From Pandoraea sp. PE-S2T-3 (GTDB lineage Bacteria > Pseudomonadota > Gammaproteobacteria > Burkholderiales > Burkholderiaceae), in the NCBI RefSeq assembly GCF_002179965.1, contig NZ_NGUQ01000008.1, positions 186,001 to 250,000 on the forward strand: a stretch of 64,000 nt of DNA, given 5' to 3'. The notes under the pieces are model-generated. The model did not search any database. It was given only the letters and a program-made list of their open reading frames with translations, and was not told where the DNA came from. Positions 34,841 through 42,772 of this stretch are shown here, in pieces. Position 1 is the stretch's first letter. Every line of letters begins with the position of its first letter. Both the position numbers and the translations under genes were made by a program.

Positions 34841-35407
34841 TCAAAACAGTTCCAGCTCACCGCCGCTGTCCTGCGTCTCGCTCACTTCGGCGACGAAGTC
34901 GAGCGGCGCATGCGCGCAAACGCACAGCGTGGCAGCCAGGCGGACCGAGCCGTCGAGAGTGATCTCCCACGACGCCAGGTGATTCGGCTTGAGTTGAGTC
35001 AGATGCGGCACGCAGCGCGCGCTGAGCACATAGGGCGTCGACATGCCCAGATCGGGAAAGTAGTTCAGCAGTTCCTGATTGATCGCGCCGCAGCACAGAT
35101 TGCTGATTTCGAGAAACGCCTCGCGGAACGGCTTGTCCTGCGCTTCCCCGAGGAAGTAAGCCGCCGTCGCGTCGTCCTCGTCGAAATGCAAAATCAGCAG
35201 CATGCGAAAGCCAATCGACGAAATGGTGAGCACCACCACGTTCGCATGCCGTTTGGCGAGATCGACCTCGGCATCGTTCGCGGGCTCGGACTGGCGCGTG
35301 CGCAACGGCACGATCTCGCAAGGCGCGTCGATCGAACGGGCCAGCCGCGTACGTGCCGCCTTGTGCAGAATGCGCTCGAAACTGTCGCGTGCGTGAGTGC
35401 TGATCAA
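34841..35407 (-). CDS. CheX/CheC-like phosphatase, second copy
   Basis: A 188 aa protein with the same active-site pattern, E100-x2-N103 in FLEISNLCCGAINQEL, followed by P125. The C-terminus ends in GGELELF, and the other copy ends in GALEMF, a shared acidic/hydrophobic tail. The two proteins are diverged, so this is an old duplication or two distinct subfamilies. It lies 34 bp upstream of the first copy and 12 bp downstream of the receptor-like gene, in one operon. Confidence 0.7.
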   Translation of the reverse strand: MISTHARDSFERILHKAARTRLARSIDAPCEIVPLRTRQSEPANDAEVDLAKRHANVVVLTISSIGFRMLLILHFDEDDATAAYFLGEAQDKPFREAFLEISNLCCGAINQELLNYFPDLGMSTPYVLSARCVPHLTQLKPNHLASWEITLDGSVRLAATLCVCAHAPLDFVAEVSETQDSGGELELF

Positions 35408-35419
35408 AACGCCACCTGC

Positions 35420-36148
35420 CTAGTGAAGACGGGAATGCAACTGATGCGCCAGCGACTCGACGCTCGAGAGCGACGCGGCAATCATCTTGCCGCCCGCCTG
35501 AATGTCCTGAAACGTCGCTGTGGTCGTCACGTCGTTGCGGTGCAGGCTGTCGCGATAGCTCTTCGACAGTTCTTCCGAGCGCGTCGCTAGCGAACGCACT
35601 TCGCTGGCGACGATGCCGAAACCTCGCCCGGCCGTGCCTGCGCGCGCCGCTTCGATCGACGCGTTGAGCGAGACGATCAACACGTGCCGCACGATCGATG
35701 CCAACTCGTGGTTCTTCGCGTGCATGTCCTGATTCTGGGTCATGAGCGAGATCATCTGCTCGTGCCAACGCTCGAACGTCGCTGCGAGCCCGCGCAGACG
35801 CGCCGCTTCACCGGCGATGCGCTGGGCCTCTTCCTGCCACTGCGTTTTGGCGTCGAGCACTGAGGCTTCGGACTTGCGTGCGACTTGCAGATCCGACTCG
35901 GCTTGCGTCAATTGCGCTTGCAGCGCCGCCAATGCGGCGGCGTGCGCTTCGGCGATCTCGTCGCTGCCCGCCTGCGCGGCGCGTTCGCGCTCAAGCGCCT
36001 GTTCGAGGGCTTCCTCGTGCGTTTTTTCCAGCGCGCGCCAGTGCGCGACGGCCTGCGCCATGCGCCAGCGATGCACGATGAAGCCGATCACGCCCGCACC
36101 CGCCACACCGGCGAGGGCGCCCGCCGCGATCCATTCCACTGCTGCCAT
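35420..36148 (-). CDS. Membrane-anchored receptor-like protein with MCP signalling tip, no sensor domain
   Basis: A 242 aa protein with one membrane segment at about 6-26 and a long coiled coil at about 35-150. A stretch at 162-191 (NASIEAARAGTAGRGFGIV, SEVRSLATRS) is close to the conserved hairpin tip of methyl-accepting chemotaxis proteins. There is no periplasmic domain, no HAMP domain and only a short C-terminal arm. It lies 75 bp after the kinase gene. It may serve as a scaffold that couples to the CheA-like kinase; this is inference. Confidence 0.8.
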   Translation of the reverse strand: MAAVEWIAAGALAGVAGAGVIGFIVHRWRMAQAVAHWRALEKTHEEALEQALERERAAQAGSDEIAEAHAAALAALQAQLTQAESDLQVARKSEASVLDAKTQWQEEAQRIAGEAARLRGLAATFERWHEQMISLMTQNQDMHAKNHELASIVRHVLIVSLNASIEAARAGTAGRGFGIVASEVRSLATRSEELSKSYRDSLHRNDVTTTATFQDIQAGGKMIAASLSSVESLAHQLHSRLH

Positions 36149-36223
36149 GCTCTTGATGCCTCCGAAAGCGGCGCGGCGGCCGCAGACCGGTCAGGTCTGC
36201 GCCGCCGTGCATTCATACTGGGG

Positions 36224-38680
36224 TCAGACCTTGCCGGCGTTCGAGAGATTGGACAGGTCGTCGCGAACCTCATGCGTTTCGACCTTCCCGAGCGTATCGA
36301 TTGACTCGAGCGGCGCACTCGGCAGATCGACCGCGTCGGCCGCCACGCTGTTCAGGTCGAAGCCATCGACCACCAGATTGTCCGGCAGGCACACCACCGT
36401 CTGGAACTGACGGAATTCCGCGCCCTTACGGTCGTCGGTGAAACGCAATTCGATGCGGCCATGTTCGCGGCGCACGAAGTCCTGCACGGCATCCATACCC
36501 ACGCCGCGCCCCGACACTTCGGTCACCTGCGCGGCCGTGGAGAAGCCCGGGCGGAAAATGAACTGCGCGATCTGCTCGTCCGTCACATAAGTTTCCGACG
36601 TGATCCAGCCACGCTGCACGGCGATGCCGCGAATGCGATGCAGCGCCAGACCGCGACCGTCGTCGGTCAGCGTGACTTGCAACATGTTGTGATCGAGACC
36701 GACTTCGATGTCGATGGTGCCCGCGGCGGGCTTGCCCTTGGCACGGCGCTCATCACCACTTTCCAGCCCGTGGTCCATCGAGTTGCGCAGCAAGTGCATG
36801 AACACGTCGCGCAGAATTCGCACGGCCGGCGAGCGCAGGCGATATCCGTTGTCGTCGATACGCACGGCCGGGGCCGGTTTGCCGAGCTCACCCGCCAGCG
36901 ACGGCAGCGAATCGAGTACACCGCCCAACGCTTCGCCCACGCCTTCGGTACCCAGCAGTCGCAGCGTCTGGTGCACGGCGTCGCGCATCGCAACCAGTTG
37001 ATGCAGATCGTTCGGGTCGGCCGCTTCGAGCATGCGCAGGCTGGCGCGGATATGACCGCGATCCACCACCATCGACTGCTCGTCAGCCGTGCGGCCCGGG
37101 CCCTTGCGGCCCAGACTCATTTCGTTGATATGGGCGTACGTGTCGACCGCGTTGCGCACGCGTTCGAGTTCGCGCATCAGGTGGTCCTGATCCCACGGCA
37201 AGCCCGCTTCCGGATGACGCAGCTCGTGGTACTGCTGCTCGGTCTCGTGCACGACGTTGGTCAGGTATTGCAGGTTGTACGTGCGCGCATTGCCCTTGAT
37301 CGTGTGCATGTTGCGGAACAGCTCCGCAATGGCTGCGCTGTCGGCCTGCGAGTGCTTGCGGATGATGCGCTCGTTCTCGCGAATGAAGTCGGTCGAGCTT
37401 TCGATGAAGTGGTGGAACTTCTCCTGACTCACCGCCAGAATCTCGCCGATCATTTCGAGACGCTGCTTCTGCTGGTTCGCTTCGGCGGCCAGTTCACGCA
37501 GTTCGGTGACGTCACGCACGCACAGCATCAGGCGCAGGATCGTGTCGGTCTCGTCGGTAATGGCCGACCACGTCAGGTCAAGCTGCTTCACGCGGCCATC
37601 CGGCATGCGCTTGCCGATTTCGCCCACGAGCAAGTGTTCGTTGAAGGCGAAGTTGATGGCGTCCTGACCGATGCACGCATCGACGGCGGCTTCGACTTGC
37701 GACAGCGCGTCGGAACCTAGATCGCTGTCGCCGAACACCAGTTCCATCACGCCACGGCCCGCGATGTCCTGCGTTTCGAAGATCGCTTCGAGATAGGCCG
37801 AGTATTCGGCGTGCACCTTCGAGCCGTCGACCACCGTCAGAATGCCCTGCTGCATGTTCTGCAACATCGCCTGAATATCGGCCGTCTTCTGCTTGAGTTG
37901 CGCCGAGCGCTCCTGAATCTTCTCGATCATGCCGTTGAACGCGACGATCGAATGACCGATCTCGTCCATCCGGCCAACCGGCACGCGGCGGGTGAAGTCC
38001 TGGCTGCTGGCGATCTCGCTCATCATGCCCTGCATACGCGAGAGCGGGCGGGTGATCTGACGGTAGAGCAGCGCGCCGATGGCGGTCAGCAACAGGATCG
38101 CGAGGCCCGTGACGATGGCGATGGCCGTCGTCGTGGTCGAGAGCGTGTCGTTGAGCGTGGCAATCGCGGAATCCTTCTCGCGGTTCTTCTCCACACGCAG
38201 CGTGTTGACCACGCCTTCGAGTTCGTCGCGATACTGCGCGACGTTCGCAAACAGGAACGCCTGCGCCATCTCGGCCTTGCCGGCCTGTTTGAGCTTGGCG
38301 GTATCGGTGATCGCGTTGAAGTAGTTGTCGACGCTCTCGCGGGCCTGTGTCACCAGCCCCTTCTGTGCGGCGCTGGCGGCGCCGTCGGCTTGACGGGCAA
38401 GCGATTGATCGATGTCGGCGCGCAGCTTCTTGAGACTCTCGAGCGCCTGTTCGACGACGGTCTCGTCAGGCGCATAGACCAGCGTCATCGTGGCGATCTG
38501 GACTGCCTTGACTTGCGAAACAAGGTCGGCAGAAGCGAGCGCGCTCGGTACCACACCTTCGGTTACCTGCCGCACTTTCTGAGCGCTGGCACGCGTCTGG
38601 TACACCGCGTAACCACCAATGATCGAGAGCGCGACAAACGTCAGGATCACCAATAGCGTTATTCGATGACGGATGGTCAT
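36224..38680 (-). CDS. Membrane-bound CheA-like hybrid: sensor, HAMP, PAS-like, Hpt and ATPase
   Basis: An 818 aa protein. TM1 at 8-28, a helical periplasmic region at 30-183, TM2 at about 184-206, HAMP at 207-260 and a PAS-like region at about 265-395. An Hpt domain has its phosphorylatable histidine at H459 (NMHTIKGNA). The CheA-type ATPase follows: N633 in HLLRNSMDHGLE, DDGRG at 673-677, FIFRPGFSTA at 707-716 and GRGVGMDAV at 724-732. No P2, CheW-like P5 or receiver domain is seen. It starts the operon that ends with the CheY-like gene. It therefore looks like a receptor and CheA kinase merged into one polypeptide. The signal is unknown. Confidence 0.88.
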   Translation of the reverse strand: MTIRHRITLLVILTFVALSIIGGYAVYQTRASAQKVRQVTEGVVPSALASADLVSQVKAVQIATMTLVYAPDETVVEQALESLKKLRADIDQSLARQADGAASAAQKGLVTQARESVDNYFNAITDTAKLKQAGKAEMAQAFLFANVAQYRDELEGVVNTLRVEKNREKDSAIATLNDTLSTTTTAIAIVTGLAILLLTAIGALLYRQITRPLSRMQGMMSEIASSQDFTRRVPVGRMDEIGHSIVAFNGMIEKIQERSAQLKQKTADIQAMLQNMQQGILTVVDGSKVHAEYSAYLEAIFETQDIAGRGVMELVFGDSDLGSDALSQVEAAVDACIGQDAINFAFNEHLLVGEIGKRMPDGRVKQLDLTWSAITDETDTILRLMLCVRDVTELRELAAEANQQKQRLEMIGEILAVSQEKFHHFIESSTDFIRENERIIRKHSQADSAAIAELFRNMHTIKGNARTYNLQYLTNVVHETEQQYHELRHPEAGLPWDQDHLMRELERVRNAVDTYAHINEMSLGRKGPGRTADEQSMVVDRGHIRASLRMLEAADPNDLHQLVAMRDAVHQTLRLLGTEGVGEALGGVLDSLPSLAGELGKPAPAVRIDDNGYRLRSPAVRILRDVFMHLLRNSMDHGLESGDERRAKGKPAAGTIDIEVGLDHNMLQVTLTDDGRGLALHRIRGIAVQRGWITSETYVTDEQIAQFIFRPGFSTAAQVTEVSGRGVGMDAVQDFVRREHGRIELRFTDDRKGAEFRQFQTVVCLPDNLVVDGFDLNSVAADAVDLPSAPLESIDTLGKVETHEVRDDLSNLSNAGKV

Positions 38681-38870
38681 TGCGTCATTTCCCCGGGTCG
38701 CACCGGCGCCCGGTGCCCCGCGTGATTGACGCAGTAGATCGGCCGCCGAATTAGTTTGTAAATTCCTCGTGCGACGTGATTATCAGGGGCGAACTGTGAC
38801 GATTCGATGAATCAACGGAAGCTTCACGTATCACCGGATCGGCAATGGCGTGTAGGAATCCAAGATGGGT

Positions 38871-38900
38871 AAGCACTAACTTTCCGAGGGGTGAGTGCTT
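38871..38900. other. Short inverted repeat between the kinase and LysR genes
   Basis: AAGCACT and AGTGCTT arms separated by 16 bp, 64 bp past the stop of the minus-strand LysR gene. It may be a weak terminator. The rest of 38681-38963 shows no gene. Confidence 0.3.
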
Positions 38901-38963
38901 GCTATTTAGGCGCATCGTCCTCACCACGTCCCCCTCGCGAAGATGGCTTCACGATGACTTCGC

Positions 38964-39893
38964 TTAACGTGCGCCTTCATCGGCCATTGCATCGATACGG
39001 CGTAATGACCCTGCCGCCAACTCGGTGAATTGACGCCATAGCTCCGGCTTGGCGCGACCGCGTTTGACGATGCGGTGAAAGCCGAGCGCCACTTCGGGGG
39101 AAGTGAGCACATCCCAACGCACCGCACGCGCGCAGCAGGCCGGCAAGGTGAACGTCGGCACGATGGCGGCGCCGAGTCCGGCTTCGGCCATACCGATCAA
39201 TGTCTCGAAGCGGCGAAACACCGCACGCGGCTCGTCAGCGCGGCCGATGCGCGCGAGATGCGTCTCCACGAGTTGCTGAATCGGATTGTCGGGCGGCAGG
39301 CTGATGAGCTTCTCGTCGCGCAGTTCATCCCATGAGATGCCGCCCTTGGCCGTCTTGCGCGACGCTCGCCTGCCTGCCGCCGTCACGCGCATCAGGCGAA
39401 ACGATTGCAGCAGCGTGCGCTCGATGCCGTGCGACGCTTTCGTGAAGAACCCGAAGCCCAGATCGGCTTCGCCCTGCTCGACCAGCGCCTGCACTTGCGC
39501 GAGTTCGGCCTCCACCAGCCGCAGATCCACGTCGGGATGTTCGCTCGCAAAGGCGCCGAACCATTCCGGCATCAGGTGCGACGACACGAGGGGCGTGGCG
39601 GCAATGCGCAACGTCTTGCGTGCCACCTGACCAAACGCGGCGATCTGTCCGGCCACCGCATCGAGTTGCCCGACGGCCGCACTTGCCACGGGCAACAACG
39701 CGTGACCGGCCTGCGTGAGGGTCACGCTGCGGGTCGTCCGGTCGAACAAACGGCTGCCCAACTGCGTTTCGATCTCGCGCATCATCACCGACAGCCCGGC
39801 CTGCGTGATGTGCAGGCGCTCCGCCGCGCGGGTGAAGTTGCCCAGCGTGGCGACCAGCACGAACGCTTTCAATTGACGCAGCGAGATGTTCAT
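38964..39893 (-). CDS. LysR-family regulator of the adjacent monooxygenase
   Basis: A 309 aa protein with the helix-turn-helix at about 16-40 (GNFTRAAERLHITQAGLSVM) and a substrate-binding-like effector domain. It is divergent from the FAD monooxygenase gene with 122 bp between them, which include a 14-bp palindrome, the usual layout for a LysR activator of the divergent operon. The inducer is unknown but is probably the monooxygenase substrate. Confidence 0.9.
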   Translation of the reverse strand: MNISLRQLKAFVLVATLGNFTRAAERLHITQAGLSVMMREIETQLGSRLFDRTTRSVTLTQAGHALLPVASAAVGQLDAVAGQIAAFGQVARKTLRIAATPLVSSHLMPEWFGAFASEHPDVDLRLVEAELAQVQALVEQGEADLGFGFFTKASHGIERTLLQSFRLMRVTAAGRRASRKTAKGGISWDELRDEKLISLPPDNPIQQLVETHLARIGRADEPRAVFRRFETLIGMAEAGLGAAIVPTFTLPACCARAVRWDVLTSPEVALGFHRIVKRGRAKPELWRQFTELAAGSLRRIDAMADEGAR

Positions 39894-39913
39894 CCGTCAC
39901 TCATAACTATCGA

Positions 39914-39927
39914 ATATGAATTCATAT
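39914..39927. promoter_or_regulatory. 14-bp palindrome between the LysR and monooxygenase genes
   Basis: ATATGAATTCATAT, perfect, flanked by CTATC and GATAG. It is 20 bp from the LysR start and 88 bp from the monooxygenase start; a likely LysR autoregulatory site. Confidence 0.5.
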
Positions 39928-40015
39928 GATAGTCAAAATTCCCTAATGACTGGCTGCGCGCTTTAATGGTGTCCATTCCAACCTCACCGCGCATTGCCGC
40001 GCAGGAGACACCTCC

Positions 40016-41278
40016 ATGTCCTCATCCGTCGATGTAGCCATCGTCGGCGCCGGTATCGGCGGCCTGACGCTCGCCCTCACCCTTCACGAAGCGGGCATCG
40101 CCTGCCGCATCTACGAAGCCGTGGCCGAGATTCGTCCGCTGGGTGTCGGCGTGAACATCCTGCCGCACGCGGCGCGTGTGCTCGACGAGCTTGGCCTGAC
40201 TGCCGCGCTGCGCGACGTCGCAGTCACCACGCGCGAATCGGCGTTCTTCAATCGGTTCGGTCAACTCGTCTATCGCGAGCCCGCTGGCGAATATGCCGGC
40301 TATGCGTGGCCGCAGTTCTCCATCCATCGCGGCGATCTGCAAGGCATTCTGCTTGCCGCCGTGCGCGCGCGCCTTGGCGCCGACGCGGTGGTCGAGGGGC
40401 ATCGTTGCACCGGCTTCGAACAAAACGACGACAACGTCACCGTCCGGTTCGCATCGCCCGATGGCGACGCGCTGCCGCCAGTCAGCGCGCGTCTGCTCGT
40501 GGCGGCCGACGGCATTCACTCGGTCGTGCGCAAGCAGTGCTATCCCACCGAAGGGGCACCGCGCTATTCGGGCGTGAACATGTGGCGCGGCAGTGTGGTG
40601 CTGCCCCCCTTCCTCTCGGGTGCGACGATGGTTCGTGCGGGTTGGCTGTCGGTCGGCAAGATGGTGATCTATCCGATTCGCAACAACGTCGACGGTCAGG
40701 GCAATCAATTGGTGAACTGGGTCGCCGAAATCGAATCGCCACAGCCGGCGCGCCGCGACTGGAATGGCGTGGGGCGGCGGGAGGATTTCTTCCCGGCCTT
40801 TGCCGACTGGCATTTCGACTGGCTCGACGTGGCCGGGATGATCGAGGCCACCGAGACCATTCTCGAATATCCGATGGTCGATCAAGACCCGCTGCCGCGC
40901 TGGACCTTCGGGCGCGTCACGCTGCTCGGCGACGCGGCGCACCCGATGGTGCCGCGTGGCTCGAATGGCGCTGGGCAGGCAATTCTCGACGCGCCGTGTC
41001 TGGCGGCGCAGCTTCGCGAGCACGGCCTGACCACGGCGGCACTCGACGCTTATGAACGCATTCGCGGCAAGGCCACCGCCGATGTCGTGCTGATGAACCG
41101 CACGGCGCCGCCGGACGCCATTCTGCAAACGGTGCACGACCTGAGCGGCGACAAGCCGTTCGCGCGGATCGAAGACGTCATCAGCAACGCCGATCTCGCC
41201 GCCATTTCGAATCGCTACAAGAATGTCGCCGGGCTCAATCGGGAGACGCTCAATGCCAAACAGGCGGCGGCCCGCTGA
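40016..41278 (+). CDS. FAD-dependent aromatic monooxygenase, salicylate-hydroxylase/PhzS-like
   Basis: A 420 aa class A flavoprotein monooxygenase. The FAD-binding GAGIGG is at 11-16, the second conserved motif is VAADGIHSVVR, and the third is LLGDAAHPMVPRGSNGAGQAI. The long QFSIHRGDLQGIL segment is typical of the 6-hydroxynicotinate, salicylate and PhzS group. The ATG follows CAGGAGACACC. The next gene is a broken aromatic-acid transporter. The probable role is ring hydroxylation of a small aromatic acid; the substrate is unassigned. Confidence 0.88.
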   Translation: MSSSVDVAIVGAGIGGLTLALTLHEAGIACRIYEAVAEIRPLGVGVNILPHAARVLDELGLTAALRDVAVTTRESAFFNRFGQLVYREPAGEYAGYAWPQFSIHRGDLQGILLAAVRARLGADAVVEGHRCTGFEQNDDNVTVRFASPDGDALPPVSARLLVAADGIHSVVRKQCYPTEGAPRYSGVNMWRGSVVLPPFLSGATMVRAGWLSVGKMVIYPIRNNVDGQGNQLVNWVAEIESPQPARRDWNGVGRREDFFPAFADWHFDWLDVAGMIEATETILEYPMVDQDPLPRWTFGRVTLLGDAAHPMVPRGSNGAGQAILDAPCLAAQLREHGLTTAALDAYERIRGKATADVVLMNRTAPPDAILQTVHDLSGDKPFARIEDVISNADLAAISNRYKNVAGLNRETLNAKQAAAR

Positions 41279-41405
41279 CGGCTGACCGGCGCGCCAGAAC
41301 GGCCCCGACAGCGACTTGCGTGCGCGCCCGCCGGCCCGCACGCTTTTGCATTTCCCACACTTTCGACAGAGCCTCGCCGACGAGGCCATTCGTGGAGACA
41401 GACGT

Positions 41406-42772
41406 ATGCCTACGCCCCGCATCGACCTGCGAGCGCTCATCGACGAGCGGCCGTTCGGCCGCTATCAGTTGCTCGTCACCGCGCTGTGTGCGCTGATTGT
41501 CTTTCTCGATGGCTTCGACACGCAGGCCATCGGTTATGTCGCCCCGCCATCGTGCACGCGTTGGGTATCGAACGAGCAGCGCTCAGTCCAGTCTTCTCGG
41601 CGAGTCTCGTCGGCCTCACGCTCGGCGCACTGATCGGCGGCCCCTTATCCGACCGGCTGGGACGCAGGCCCGTACTGATCGCGGGCATGCTCATCTTCGG
41701 CGTCATGTCGCTCGCGACGGCGCTCGCGCAATCAGTCACGGCATTGCTCATCTTGCGGCTCGTGACAGGCATCGGACTGGGCTGCGTGATGCCCAACGCC
41801 ATCGCCCTTACTGGTGAGTTCGCGCCGGAACGTGTGCGCTCGACGGCGATCATGGTGATGTTTTGCGGCTTCTCGCTGGGTGCCGCGCTGGGCGGGCTCG
41901 CGGCCGCCGGGTTGATTCGCGACTTCGGCTGGCAATCGGTGTTTGTCGTGGGCGGCTTGTTGCCGCTGGCCGCCACCGTGCTTGCGTGGCGATGTCTGCC
42001 CGAATCGCCTCGCTTTCTGATCGCCCGCGCGAAAGACCCAGCCCGCCTGCGGGCGGTGCTGCGCAAGCTCGCCCCCGATCTTCCGGCCGATGCGCAGATC
42101 GACGGCGGCGTGGACGTTCATGCGTCGGGTCATGCAGGCGTGCGTGCGCTATTTGCCGACAAGCGAGTGCGTATCACCCTGCTGCTGTGGCTGATCTTCT
42201 TCATGAGCCTGATGGATCTGTACTTCCTGTCGAGTTGGCTGCCGACCGTGATTCACGATGCGGGCATCCCCCTCGATACGGCCGCCCTCATCACGTCGAT
42301 GCTGCAAATCGGCGGCACGCTGGGCACGCTCACGCTGGGACGCGTCTTCGACCGCGTGCCGCCCTTCAAGGCGCTCAGTGCGGTGTATCTGTGTGCGGCG
42401 GTGTGCATCGTGCTGGTGGGGCTGGCAGGCACCTCGGTGGCCGTGCTGGCGGCAACGATATTCGGTGCGGGCTTTTGCGTGGTCGGCGGGCAAATCGGTG
42501 CGAATGCGCTGTCCGCGCGCACCTACCCGACGACGATTCGGGGTACGGGGGTCGGCTGGGCACTCGGTATCGGCCGCATTGGCTCCATCGTCGGGCCGAT
42601 GGTCGGCGGCGTGTTGCTGGCGCTGCAATGGGACCCGCAGCACCTCTTCATGATGGCTGCCGTCCCGGCGCTGATTGCCAGCGTTGCGGCACTGGCGATC
42701 AGCGTGGGCGTTCGGCGCCCGGGTGGTGAGGAAGCTCGCCGACCCGGTGCCGCTACAACAGAAACTGCCTGA
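41406..42772 (+). pseudogene. Frameshifted AAHS-family MFS transporter
   Basis: Reading from the ATG at 41406 (GGAGACAGAC upstream) gives a normal AAHS N-terminus with DGFDTQAIGYVAP, then unrelated sequence and a stop at 41633. The homologous sequence resumes in the -1 frame as AIVHALGIERAALSPVFSAS and runs to 42772. One missing base near 41541-41549 (GTCGCCCCG|CCATC) accounts for the switch. Restored, the protein would be about 455 aa, normal for the family. It could be a genuine lesion, a phase-variable site or a sequencing error in the C-rich run. Its role would have been uptake of the monooxygenase substrate. Confidence 0.85.

Noticed and set aside
38741-38800. Flagellar sigma28-type promoter before the CheA-like kinase
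   Set aside because: A GGCCGATC element is present on the minus strand, but the matching -35 box is not, so a flagellar link is not supported by the promoter.
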